From Leptospira kmetyi serovar Malaysia str. Bejo-Iso9 (GTDB lineage: Bacteria > Spirochaetota > Leptospiria > Leptospirales > Leptospiraceae), in the NCBI RefSeq assembly GCF_000243735.2, contig NZ_AHMP02000002.1, positions 15,001 to 79,000 on the forward strand: DNA of 64,000 nt. Direction: 5' to 3'. Position 1 is the first letter of the stretch. Each line of letters starts with the position of its first letter. The translations under genes and the position numbers were made by a program. This document shows, piece after piece, positions 25,608 to 33,453 of the stretch. The notes beneath the pieces were generated by a model. It had not been told where the DNA came from. It saw nothing but the letters and a program-made list of their open reading frames with translations, and did no database searches.

Positions 25608-26068
25608 ATGAAATCTTTAGTTTTCCGAGTGTAACTTCAATTCCGAAAGAAATCCCGACTAAAAGAGTAACCATAGATACAAACGAAAAAGGGAATATAG
25701 TTAAATTCGAAATAAACGAATCAGATTATTCTAATATGCTTGCGTTACTAAATAACAAGTTAGGAGACATGGCTTATCTAGACTCGATTAAGACCTTGGC
25801 AATTAAGAACTTAATTAAGAAAACAAATTTTCTTAAATTGATGAGTGAAGTGGATCGAAATATAATTTCAGATGAAGAATTTGAAAATGAGATCCAAGAA
25901 AATGAAGAGAAGTATTTCATAGACTTGAACAAAAAAATTTCTGAACGGGATATTCATATCATTGGAAAGATTATTAGGGATTTAGCGATGGACTTAGATT
26001 CGGATCTCGTTGAAGAAATGTTTTCTTTAACCCCTGAAAATTATGGCGTTCTAATTAAAGACGTTTAG
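25592..26068 (+). CDS. Unknown accessory protein B
   Basis: A 158-residue acidic, helical protein with a strong ribosome site (GAGGAGG) inside the end of protein A. The sequence has VTIDTNEKGNIVKFEINESDY and later a heptad-like helix, but no catalytic motif. It is the middle gene of the three-gene operon. Function unknown. Confidence 0.65.
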   Translation: MGVSIDEIFSFPSVTSIPKEIPTKRVTIDTNEKGNIVKFEINESDYSNMLALLNNKLGDMAYLDSIKTLAIKNLIKKTNFLKLMSEVDRNIISDEEFENEIQENEEKYFIDLNKKISERDIHIIGKIIRDLAMDLDSDLVEEMFSLTPENYGVLIKDV

Positions 26069-26077
26069 GAAATTTGA

Positions 26078-26509
26078 TTGGCAACTTATACAACTCAATA
26101 TGTTTCAATCGAATGTGATTCAGCATCGATAACGGCGAGAAAATGGATACCAGAGTCGGTTGTGAAAATAGAAAATAAAGGAAGATTTTTTAAATATAAA
26201 ACTGATCGAAATTGTTGGGCAGAAAATCAGAAAGAACTTAATCCCAAAAAAGCGAAAATATGTCCACATTCCAAATTGGAATTAGGAGAAAGATTAGCTG
26301 GAGATAGTTTTCAAATTTTAATTGAAGGGCTAAAAAAATTAGATTTTGATGTCGTTAATAATTCTGCGAAACACAAAGCCTCAAGTACAACGACAAATAG
26401 ATATACATTCATTCAAATAGTCTATCCGTTTAAGTTTATTGAACAACAGCTAATTAAGCAAAGCGAAATTCCGTCTTTTTCATTAGTCAAATTTGATTCT
26501 TCCCTATAA
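26078..26509 (+). CDS. Unknown accessory protein C
   Basis: A 143-residue protein starting at TTG 26078 behind AGGA, nine bases after protein B. It has a beta-rich N-terminal half with CWAENQKELNPKKAKICPHS, whose two cysteines are separate rather than a zinc pair, and a Thr-rich region. It ends the operon; 278 bases without a gene follow, holding the left 68-nt repeat. Function unknown. Confidence 0.6.
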   Translation: MATYTTQYVSIECDSASITARKWIPESVVKIENKGRFFKYKTDRNCWAENQKELNPKKAKICPHSKLELGERLAGDSFQILIEGLKKLDFDVVNNSAKHKASSTTTNRYTFIQIVYPFKFIEQQLIKQSEIPSFSLVKFDSSL

Positions 26510-26634
26510 TCATTGATAACGTCGTGAATCTTCCGAATATTTTAAACAAAATGATAGGATAGTGTTGTTGTCCTTAAATTTGCGCGGCTCTCTACATTAA
26601 ATGAAATCGAAAAAAACAGAGTGTCATGTCATTC

Positions 26635-26702
26635 ACTTCCGATAATGCCATTTATGTCTCATATAATGCGCATACGTTTTTGAGTGTACTGGCACATCGG
26701 TA
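26635..26702. repeat. Left copy of 68-nt flanking repeat
   Basis: This 68-base element shares ACTTCCGATAAT at its start and CTGGC-CATCGGTA at its end with a copy of exactly the same length at 29738-29805; the middles differ. Within this copy the ends also form an interrupted inverted repeat (CCGAT-TGCCA against TGGCA-ATCGG). The two copies enclose the kinase-SIR2 operon. Confidence 0.55.
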
Positions 26703-26787
26703 ACACTCTAGACCGGAGTCAGGAGTTAAATCGAACTAAGGCAATTAGATGCAATAATCCCAATAATTTTCTGAATGAGCAATATAA

Positions 26788-27846
26788 TTAATACAAATGT
26801 TTTTCAATAAATTCCATTGCATCGACTTCAAAGTATTTTATCTTCGTATTGTAGAATATATTTTCAATTCTTGATTTCATCGAATCGTCAATAAATTTAT
26901 TCACAATGTGAATTTCTTTTTCTTGTTCAAAAATTCCTTTACTACCGCCTTCTCTCATCATTCGTTCAAATAATAAATCCGAATCTGGAAAAGAATATCC
27001 AATTACATATATTTTCGTGCTTATCTTCATGCGCGACGTTGCTCTAAACCAAATATCATGAATAATATTTGAATCTAACTTTTTTCCAAATACTGGTGGG
27101 ATAATAAAGGGAGCGTAAGGCCACGTCATACCAACCCCCTCGTTGTTAAACGTAACTTGTGTCGCCTCTAGCCATGTTTCACTTCCTCGGGTAATTGGTA
27201 AATTTAGGTAACATTCATTAGATTTCCATGGTGCTTGATGAATTGGTACTGCCCAATTCAACGAACCATGCAACTTGAATAATTTTAAATCTGATTCAAT
27301 ATAGTAATTTGATCCTTTAATGCTATTTTCTAAATTTCTAACTATATGCGGAATAGGGTCTAATATTGGGCCATATCCCGCCCCTGGAGTCCAAGCGCCG
27401 CTCTTAAATAGTAAATTATCCATGATTAAATCATAATTTGTAGAAATTATTGTTGCTTTATGCTTAACAATATAATTTAGCAATTTTTTTAGAATTTCTG
27501 ATCTATGATGAGATCCATTTGAAATAGCTTGGATTATTTTCCGATTCACTATTATGGATGAAATTAATCCAATTAAATGATCGTAAAGTATTGAATAAAT
27601 AGCTATGTTTTCTCCATTCAAAGAAAAAGGAGAATTCTGAAGAAATGTGGCTACCTTTTCAAAATTTACATTTTCCCAGGAATCACCAAAATATTTATTG
27701 ATATAATCAACGAGTAAAGTTCCGTAAAGGTCGTCAGGAATTAAATTATTCTTTTTAGCTTCATATAACAAAGAATTTGCTAGCGGGAATGACGAGTCAA
27801 TTGAATGACTAAATCCTGCGCCCAAAATAAATGTTGAAACGTTCAT
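26788..27846 (-). CDS. SIR2-family defence-type protein
   Basis: A 352-residue SIR2-like protein. Motifs in order: GAGFS at residues 9-13 (nucleotide-binding glycine loop), STNYD near 136, KLHGSLNW near 190 (with the family's active-site His) and GYSFPDSD near 282. These mark the SIR2_2 type used in prokaryotic immunity, where such domains deplete NAD+ to stop infection. It lies 26 bases downstream of a Ser/Thr kinase gene on the same strand, apparently one operon. No transmembrane segment or extra sensor domain is evident, so the kinase may act as sensor or switch. NADase activity is inferred from the family. Confidence 0.85.
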   Translation of the reverse strand: MNVSTFILGAGFSHSIDSSFPLANSLLYEAKKNNLIPDDLYGTLLVDYINKYFGDSWENVNFEKVATFLQNSPFSLNGENIAIYSILYDHLIGLISSIIVNRKIIQAISNGSHHRSEILKKLLNYIVKHKATIISTNYDLIMDNLLFKSGAWTPGAGYGPILDPIPHIVRNLENSIKGSNYYIESDLKLFKLHGSLNWAVPIHQAPWKSNECYLNLPITRGSETWLEATQVTFNNEGVGMTWPYAPFIIPPVFGKKLDSNIIHDIWFRATSRMKISTKIYVIGYSFPDSDLLFERMMREGGSKGIFEQEKEIHIVNKFIDDSMKSRIENIFYNTKIKYFEVDAMEFIEKHLY

Positions 27847-27872
27847 TTTAATCCGAATTTTATCGAAGATTA

Positions 27873-29219
27873 TTAATTACTATTTTTTTCCAAATGCTCT
27901 TTATGAGATTTGTAGTTTAAATCTTCTAATAGCCCACCGATTTGTTGAGCAATTTCATCACTGCAAAATTCATTAATTAAAATTCCTTGGAAGACTTCCC
28001 TTAAGTCATGGTAAAACCATTTTTCCTGAAGCTCACTTTCTCTATGATTCCTTTCCCATAATGCAAAAATTAGATTACTTACAATTAAAAGTGCATTTTT
28101 TTCTAATTCTTTAATTACATTCGCTACAGCTTCTCTAACTTGAATATCTCCGATCCAATTATCTGTCATCTTCTTCTCGAAACCAAAACGTAATGATTCC
28201 TTATAATAATATTCAAAGTCCGGTTCATCGTTAATTGACAATGGAACTATCGTACATAACATAGAGGAAAGAGCTTGATTTAAATGTTGCTTGTTTACAT
28301 CAACAAGGTCTTTAATGCGAGCTTTAATTAATCTTTTTTGTCCAACTGGTAAAGAATTAAATCCTTGAACTGTAATGCTAGATAGGTTAGTTTGAATTTC
28401 TGCAAGCGATCCAGATGATAACACATCAGAAAGTGTGGATTTCGGACGTTGCGACTCGGTTAATTTTTTTAGAAACTCTTCCACAGACTTTATTCTAGTA
28501 TCTTTTGGATTTAAACATTCTTTAATTAACGCATCCAGTGTAACAGGTATGCTTTCATTTGCGGCAGATAGATTGTTATAATCGCCTACCCTGGGCCTAT
28601 GTCCTGATAAGCATTCGTATAATATAACGCCTAATGAATAAATATCGCTCCTCTCGTCAACCTCGCCCCCGTTTTCTTGCTCCGGACTCATATACCCAGG
28701 TGTACCAATTGCCGAATCACCAGTAACTCTGGAATAATCTGCTTTATTCAAAGATAATCCAAAGTCAACAATGTAACAAGATTCGAGATCATCAGTGATT
28801 ATAATATTTGCTGGCTTCAAATCACGATGAATTATTTGATGTTTATGCGCATAAGAAATAGCAAGGCAAATGAATTTAAAATATTTTGTCGCTTCTTGCA
28901 AAGTTAAATATCCTCTTTGCTGAATATAGGATTTTAAGCTTGTTCCATTTATCCATTGAAAATAAATTTTGAAATCCTTTTCATTTGGCATAAATGAAAT
29001 ATCATAAATCGCGGGTATATTTGGATGAGTTAATTTTGCTAAATTTTTAGCCTCTCTCCTAAATCTTTCAATGTCCTCATTGCTCGGGGAGTCTTTGAAT
29101 AATGGGTCTAATGTTTTTATAGCTACTTCTCTGGACAGTTCTATATCCTCTGCCTTGTCAATTTTACCAAACCCGCCTTCTCCAGCAGTATCTTGAAGAA
29201 TTAAAAATCTATCTTTCAT
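27873..29219 (-). CDS. Hanks-type Ser/Thr protein kinase
   Basis: A 448-residue kinase. The N-terminal 260 residues have the complete eukaryotic-like set: GEGGFGK loop (14-19), VAIK lysine (35), HRDLKPAN catalytic loop (about 129), DFG (about 151) and GTPGYMSPEQ activation segment. The remaining 180 residues are helical and match nothing I know; no membrane helix or PASTA repeat is present, so it is cytosolic. The ribosome site GAGGA precedes the ATG. It is the first gene of a two-gene operon with SIR2, within an AT-rich cassette bounded by 68-nt repeats. Kinases of this type occur in abortive-infection systems such as Stk2. Confidence 0.9.
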   Translation of the reverse strand: MKDRFLILQDTAGEGGFGKIDKAEDIELSREVAIKTLDPLFKDSPSNEDIERFRREAKNLAKLTHPNIPAIYDISFMPNEKDFKIYFQWINGTSLKSYIQQRGYLTLQEATKYFKFICLAISYAHKHQIIHRDLKPANIIITDDLESCYIVDFGLSLNKADYSRVTGDSAIGTPGYMSPEQENGGEVDERSDIYSLGVILYECLSGHRPRVGDYNNLSAANESIPVTLDALIKECLNPKDTRIKSVEEFLKKLTESQRPKSTLSDVLSSGSLAEIQTNLSSITVQGFNSLPVGQKRLIKARIKDLVDVNKQHLNQALSSMLCTIVPLSINDEPDFEYYYKESLRFGFEKKMTDNWIGDIQVREAVANVIKELEKNALLIVSNLIFALWERNHRESELQEKWFYHDLREVFQGILINEFCSDEIAQQIGGLLEDLNYKSHKEHLEKNSN

Positions 29220-29737
29220 TTGTTTCCTCGTATTTATTCCATTTTATTTATTTTCTATCTGCCTACACACAAAATTGTTCCTCCGTCTTCATAATTCATT
29301 TACGATTGGAATCGAATTGCTTCGAATCCAATTGAGACCAAGGATTATAGATTTAAGTTTGTGAATAAACGTTAAGGATCATGCGCATCTAAACCTAATT
29401 CGAGCCTAAGACAAATAAGACCTCTTTGCCTATTTGTTCTGATAAGTTTTGCATAATTTCGCAAACTTTTTTGTATTAAATTCGAATACCTTCTTCCGCC
29501 ATTTCCCTTCCTTTTCTCTTACGCTGATTTGCGCACAATTCAATCGGCGTGTTGAAAAAACACATTCACTTTTTTGAAATTTCCCTGAAAAAGAGAGATT
29601 CAGGATTCTTATATTATGATTTTTAGAATGAAAGGCGAGCGCCATTAGATTTTTGAGATCGTCGTTTTGTAGCCACACAAAACCTGCGCGAAGCCGAAGA
29701 AACTTTGTCTCTTGGGGCCGATTCGCGTCCCTTTTCT
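29220..29737 (-). other. Gene-poor AT-rich stretch upstream of the kinase
   Basis: No convincing gene. One 82-codon frame at 29430-29678 on the minus strand contains CAQISVREKEGKWRKK, a phrase I associate with short repeated hypothetical proteins of Leptospira, so this may be an interspersed chromosomal repeat. The kinase promoter should lie in the first 150 bases; no clean -35/-10 pair was found. Confidence 0.35.
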
Positions 29738-29805
29738 ACTTCCGATAATATGTAATTCTGTCCCGACGTACGCTCACCTATTCTGTATGCTCTGGCGCAT
29801 CGGTA
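29738..29805. repeat. Right copy of 68-nt flanking repeat
   Basis: Same length and same ends as the copy at 26635-26702. It overlaps the last codons of the zinc-finger gene at 29778-30035, whose C-terminal residues (DTDAPEHTE) are encoded by repeat sequence. This suggests the repeat or the cassette truncated that gene on arrival. Confidence 0.55.
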
Positions 29806-30035
29806 TCTACTACTTCTGTTTTAGCTTTGAATTTGGCAATAACTGAATTAATATGGTTCTGCGATTCCCTTGTAAAAATTCCATCTTTGCAAACCCTACA
29901 AAAATAACCGTCTAACCCTAATACTTTAATAGAGTCATAGCCCTTAACTGAATAATTTTCTGCAAGGTCAGAACTAAAAACCGTACTTACTTCTATACCG
30001 CAAGATGGACAATTAATCCAATTTCTATCTTTCAT
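29778..30035 (-). CDS. MqsA/YgiT-type zinc-finger protein, probably truncated
   Basis: An 85-residue protein with two zinc-ligand pairs, CPSC (about residues 9-12) and CRVC (about 46-49), spaced as in the N-terminal domain of MqsA/YgiT antitoxins. The HTH domain that normally follows is absent: after SVIAKFKAK the protein runs into the right 68-nt repeat. It overlaps the upstream HicB-like gene by ATGA, so the two are coupled. It may be an antitoxin fragment or a working zinc-finger partner. Confidence 0.6.
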   Translation of the reverse strand: MKDRNWINCPSCGIEVSTVFSSDLAENYSVKGYDSIKVLGLDGYFCRVCKDGIFTRESQNHINSVIAKFKAKTEVVDTDAPEHTE

Positions 30036-30286
30036 AAATCGTCAGCTAATTTGGATGAAATAGTTTCTTTGTTTTGACTTACGGCTTTGCTTTTAATATC
30101 ATATTTTTTACATAATAGTATATAATCATTTACTGATTCCTTAAATGCCTTTTCCAATTGAGTAACCGATTTCCCTTCAAATGAAATCAAATCTTCTATT
30201 CCTTCAATTTTTCCAAAATATATTTCATCGATTGAATTAAATTGGACGGAACCTATAAAGCCTTTGTATTCAATGACTTCTTTCAT
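30032..30286 (-). CDS. hicB: HicB-like antitoxin
   Basis: An 84-residue protein with the HicB fold signature: YKGFIGSVQFNSIDEIYFGKI, then DLISFEGKSVTQLEKAF and DYILLCKKY. HicB normally neutralises the mRNA-cutting toxin HicA, but no HicA gene is present on either side. It is instead coupled to an MqsA-like zinc-finger gene. AAGGA precedes the ATG and TATAAT-like sequence lies just upstream. It may be an orphan antitoxin that protects against chromosomal HicA. Confidence 0.75.
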   Translation of the reverse strand: MKEVIEYKGFIGSVQFNSIDEIYFGKIEGIEDLISFEGKSVTQLEKAFKESVNDYILLCKKYDIKSKAVSQNKETISSKLADDL

Positions 30287-30315
30287 ATTATACTATCCTT
30301 ATGACTTCGGCACTT

Positions 30316-30609
30316 CTAAGCGTTAATAAGATCTTTATGATTTCTAATCCCTTTTAGTTCCGTTAAATTCTTTTGGCGCTCTTCTCTGATTTCATATTCG
30401 TTTGGAATGCCCATCCAAAACTCTATTGAATTTCCAAAAAATATTAAAACAGAATTGGCTGTAATTCCCCGCTTCCCTTAAATTATCTCACTAACTCGCG
30501 TTGGGTATATCTTTGTTTCTTTCGCTAGTCGATATGCAGAGATTTTTAATGGAAGTATAAACTCTTCATTTAAAATTTCACCAGGATGAACATTGGGATT
30601 ATTTTTCAC
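30316..30609 (-). pseudogene. HigA-family antitoxin, broken
   Basis: Starting at GTG 30609 the frame reads NNPNVHPGEILNEEFILPL, ISAYRLAKETKIYPTRVSEII, then a TAA stop at 30478-30480, and continues in the same frame as GKRGITANSVLIFFGNSIEFW and NEYEIREERQKN to a stop at 30316. This is the HigA/VapA-type XRE antitoxin pattern with one in-frame stop and a few residues missing before FFGNS. No HigB toxin is nearby. A decayed toxin-antitoxin remnant. Confidence 0.8.
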
Positions 30610-30633
30610 TTTAGTATTATCTTAAAATATTAT

Positions 30634-30921
30634 TCAAAAAACATAAACTATATTATTTTCAATTAGCTGTATGTCTTTTATTAAAGTTGCGCGCGACCCA
30701 AACTCGATTTTTCTATTAAGGATTTCCTCAATGAAAATCCTTGCACCCATAAAGGAGCTAAAATCTTTCGACTCTTCCCGGAATTCTGCAAGTACTATAA
30801 TGTCCTCATCACCTTCCCCAAAATCTAACTTAGCTATCCCTAATTTTTCGATTCCAATTTTTTTCAAGTCGGCTTCGCATCTTCGAATCATTTCAAGATC
30901 TTGCTCTAAATTCGCTGACAT
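30634..30921 (-). CDS. Degenerate MNT-like nucleotidyltransferase
   Basis: A 95-residue protein with a good ribosome site (AGAGG). The order LKKIGIEKLGI, DEDIIVLAEFREES, FMGARIFIEEILNRKIEFGS and IENNIVYVF follows the small MNT-type nucleotidyltransferases of HEPN-MNT antitoxin pairs. The catalytic GS-(x)10-DxD segment is missing or replaced (LDFGEGDEDII), so it is probably inactive. No HEPN partner is seen. Either a decayed gene or a repurposed antitoxin. Confidence 0.55.
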   Translation of the reverse strand: MSANLEQDLEMIRRCEADLKKIGIEKLGIAKLDFGEGDEDIIVLAEFREESKDFSSFMGARIFIEEILNRKIEFGSRATLIKDIQLIENNIVYVF

Positions 30922-30995
30922 AATTAGCCTCTTTTCTTATAATTTCCTTCATTTTATGATTTTAATTTCAAACAGAAATTAAATAATTATTATAG

Positions 30996-31721
30996 ATGTG
31001 TGCCCGATTTGCTCAATCGAATAAGTGGTCGAAAACTAAATCTTTCCAATTTGTTAAAAATTTGGAAGAGCCGAAGAGTCGCTATAACATTGTCTATTCC
31101 GAGAAAGCTACGATCATTTTGAAACCAGGCAAAGATTACTTTGTCGAAGATGGAGTTTTTTCTTTACTACCGAATCGAGCTAAAACGTATAAAGAAGCGA
31201 TCAGCTATACTCATGGAAATGCGAAAACTGAAACAATTTTTGAATTGCCGACTTTTAAAGATCCTATTATAAATTCCCGCTGTATAATTCCTTTTGATGC
31301 CCTTTTCGAATCAAACGGAGAACCGAAACATAAGCAACCTTATGCGATTCGAAAGTTTAACGACGAACCTCTTGGAGTCGCTGGTATAAGTAATCGTTTT
31401 GTCGATCGAGAAACCGGAAAATCATATCAGTCATTTGCAATTATCACGGTTGTCGCCAATTCACTCGTCGCTAAATATCACCCTAAACTTCGAATGCCCG
31501 TATTTTTAGAAGATGACCAATTCGAAAAATGGCTAGATCCTTCGATGCGAGCAGAAAGAGACATAGATAATTTTCTAAAAACTTACCCTTCTGAAAAAAT
31601 GCACGCCTACCCTGTCTCTACGAAAATCTTGGCTACCAAAGAAAACCGCATGGTTTCCGAAAATTGCCTTATGCCAATCCCGGAGCCGCCGGAGCCAAAA
31701 ATTCAAATGTCCCTTTTCTAA
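30996..31721 (+). CDS. SRAP domain protein (HMCES/YedK-like)
   Basis: A 241-residue protein of the SOS-response-associated peptidase family, which crosslinks to abasic sites in single-stranded DNA through Cys2. The mature N-terminus MCARFAQ, the central GVAGISNRF, and YHPKLRMPVFL (family HxRMP-type site) are all visible. The ATG follows AT-rich sequence with little leader, so translation may be leaderless. It precedes umuDC, which fits a DNA-damage cluster on the phage. Confidence 0.85.
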   Translation: MCARFAQSNKWSKTKSFQFVKNLEEPKSRYNIVYSEKATIILKPGKDYFVEDGVFSLLPNRAKTYKEAISYTHGNAKTETIFELPTFKDPIINSRCIIPFDALFESNGEPKHKQPYAIRKFNDEPLGVAGISNRFVDRETGKSYQSFAIITVVANSLVAKYHPKLRMPVFLEDDQFEKWLDPSMRAERDIDNFLKTYPSEKMHAYPVSTKILATKENRMVSENCLMPIPEPPEPKIQMSLF

Positions 31722-31753
31722 AATGCTTGCCCTCTTTTTATAATAGCATATTA

Positions 31754-31770
31754 TTTGTTTAGTAAACAAA
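31754..31770. promoter_or_regulatory. Palindromic operator upstream of umuD
   Basis: TTTGTTTAGTAAACAAA is a perfect 17-base palindrome (19 with flanks) ten bases downstream of a TATAAT hexamer (31739-31744) and just before the umuD starts. It has TTTG and CAAA ends like the reported Leptospira LexA box, but the spacing is 9 rather than 5, so a different SOS repressor is possible. Confidence 0.5.
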
Positions 31771-31778
31771 TGATAGCC

Positions 31779-32195
31779 ATGTTGGACAAGATAATTTTTC
31801 AAAAACAAATCCCCCTTCTAAGAACCCGAGCACGCGCCGGATTCCCTTCGCCTGCCGAGGATTATTTCCTGAAACGCCTAGATCCGCGAGAATTGTTAGA
31901 GATAAATCCCGAAACCACATTTTACGGTCAAGTTTCCGGGACGACTTGGGAGGGTCACAAAATCTTTGACAAAGATATTCTAGCGATCGATCGCTCGATT
32001 ACTCCCGGTCACGGCCTGATCGCCGCTGTCACCTATGAAGACCAGTTCACGTTAAAGAAAATCGTAAAGATTAAAGATTCTTTATACCTTCTTGCAGAAA
32101 ACGAACAAGGAGAGCCGATCCCGATTATTCCTTCGAGTGAAGTGCGGCTCTGGGGGATTGCTACAAGTGTCACTAGGAAGCTCCTCAAACGTTAA
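31779..32195 (+). CDS. umuD: UmuD-like protein with altered nucleophile
   Basis: A 138-residue protein resembling UmuD, the RecA-activated self-cleaving subunit of polymerase V. The cleavage-site region RARAGFPSPAEDY, the lysine region DQFTLKKI and GHGLIAAVTYE are conserved. The catalytic serine of the GDSM motif is replaced: here the sequence is GTTW (residues 54-57), so Thr56 stands at the Ser position. Self-cleavage may be lost or slow. I place the start at ATG 31779; ATG 31770 overlaps the palindrome. It overlaps umuC by 29 bases. Confidence 0.8.
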   Translation: MLDKIIFQKQIPLLRTRARAGFPSPAEDYFLKRLDPRELLEINPETTFYGQVSGTTWEGHKIFDKDILAIDRSITPGHGLIAAVTYEDQFTLKKIVKIKDSLYLLAENEQGEPIPIIPSSEVRLWGIATSVTRKLLKR

Positions 32196-33453
32196 ACGTC
32201 TATTCGCGCTCGTTGACGTGAATAATTTTTACGTCTCTTGCGAGAGAGTTTTTGAACCGCGCTTAAATCATAAAGCGGTCGTTGTACTTTCTAATAATGA
32301 CGGATGCGCCGTCTCACGCAGTGCGGAAGCGAAAGCTTTAGGCATTAATATGAGTATGCCAATTTTCAAAGCTAAAGATTTGGTGGATTCAGGCCGCCTC
32401 ATCGCGCTTTCAAGCAACTACGCACTCTATGGAGACATGAGCCATAGATTTCGTAGTGTTCTTGAAGATCTCTGTCCCGAAGTGGAACAATATTCAATCG
32501 ATGAATGCTTTTTAGAACTTACGGGATTCATAAAAGAAGATGAATGTGTTTCTTTCGGTAAAGAGCTAAGAGAAAAAATCGACCAATACCTCGGACTACC
32601 CGTTTGTGTTGGTATTGGAGAAACGAAAACTTTAGCCAAGGTCGCTAATCGAATGGCTAAGACAAGACCTTCCCTACAAGGCGTTTGCTTTTTAGACGAG
32701 CGATCGCGGGAAGAAAGTCTCAAAAGTATAAGTCCGTCGGAAATTTGGGGCGTCGGACCCGCCTACTCGTCCCTTTTGGATAAATGCGGCGTCAAAAATG
32801 CGTTAGAGTTATGCCGACTCCCGGATCACTGGATAAGAAACCAAATGACCGTCGTTGGTCTACGACTTGTTTATGAACTACGGGGTGTGTGTTGCTATGA
32901 TCTGGAATTAGCTCCACCTCCAAAAAAGGAAATCATCGTCGCCCGCGCGTTTGGCGGATACGTTTCCGATTTAGAAAGTGTGATCGAAGCAACCACAACG
33001 TATCTTTCTCGCGCCGTTGAAAAACTTTGGAATGAGGATAGATATGCTCAAGTAATCACAGTTTCATTAAGGACAGACCCATTTAAAACTAATCAGCCGC
33101 AAGACAACGATTCTATCCGTATGGAAATCCCGGTCGCAACGAAGGATCTTTTCGAACTTCAAAATTATTGCATCGCGGGAATAAAAACGATCTTCAAAAA
33201 AGGTTTTGGCTACAAAAAAAGCGGTGTAATGCTTTCCGAATTCACAACGGAATCAAAACAGAACGACTTATTCTATCAAGGAAGATCCAACGAACTTACG
33301 CAGGTAATTATTGAAATTAATAAGAAGTTCAAAACAGGAAAGATCAGAACGGGCGCGACCGGGTTCGGGCCGCGCGCATGGAGAATGAAACAAGATCGCG
33401 CGACAAAATGTCCTACCCATTATTGGAAAGACATTATTACTTTTATGGTTTAA
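32167..33453 (+). CDS. umuC: UmuC-like translesion DNA polymerase
   Basis: A 428-residue Y-family polymerase. The N-terminal ALVDVNNFYVSCERVF, then VVVLSNNDGCAVSRSAEAK and the catalytic SIDECFLEL are intact, as is the helix-hairpin region (PSEIWGVGPAY). GTG 32167 is chosen because the homologous sequence begins there and GGGGG lies upstream. It is translated with umuD and meets the convergent membrane-protein gene at its stop (4-base overlap). It would allow mutagenic repair of damaged phage or host DNA. Confidence 0.9.
   Translation: MSLGSSSNVKRLFALVDVNNFYVSCERVFEPRLNHKAVVVLSNNDGCAVSRSAEAKALGINMSMPIFKAKDLVDSGRLIALSSNYALYGDMSHRFRSVLEDLCPEVEQYSIDECFLELTGFIKEDECVSFGKELREKIDQYLGLPVCVGIGETKTLAKVANRMAKTRPSLQGVCFLDERSREESLKSISPSEIWGVGPAYSSLLDKCGVKNALELCRLPDHWIRNQMTVVGLRLVYELRGVCCYDLELAPPPKKEIIVARAFGGYVSDLESVIEATTTYLSRAVEKLWNEDRYAQVITVSLRTDPFKTNQPQDNDSIRMEIPVATKDLFELQNYCIAGIKTIFKKGFGYKKSGVMLSEFTTESKQNDLFYQGRSNELTQVIIEINKKFKTGKIRTGATGFGPRAWRMKQDRATKCPTHYWKDIITFMV

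Noticed and set aside
29430..29678. 82-codon minus-strand frame with CAQISVREKEGKW
   Set aside because: More likely an interspersed Leptospira repeat than a gene; kept only in the note on the gene-poor stretch.
26635..29805. 68-nt repeats as integron attC sites
   Set aside because: The ends do not match the RYYYAAC/GTTRRRY core sites and no integron integrase is in the window.
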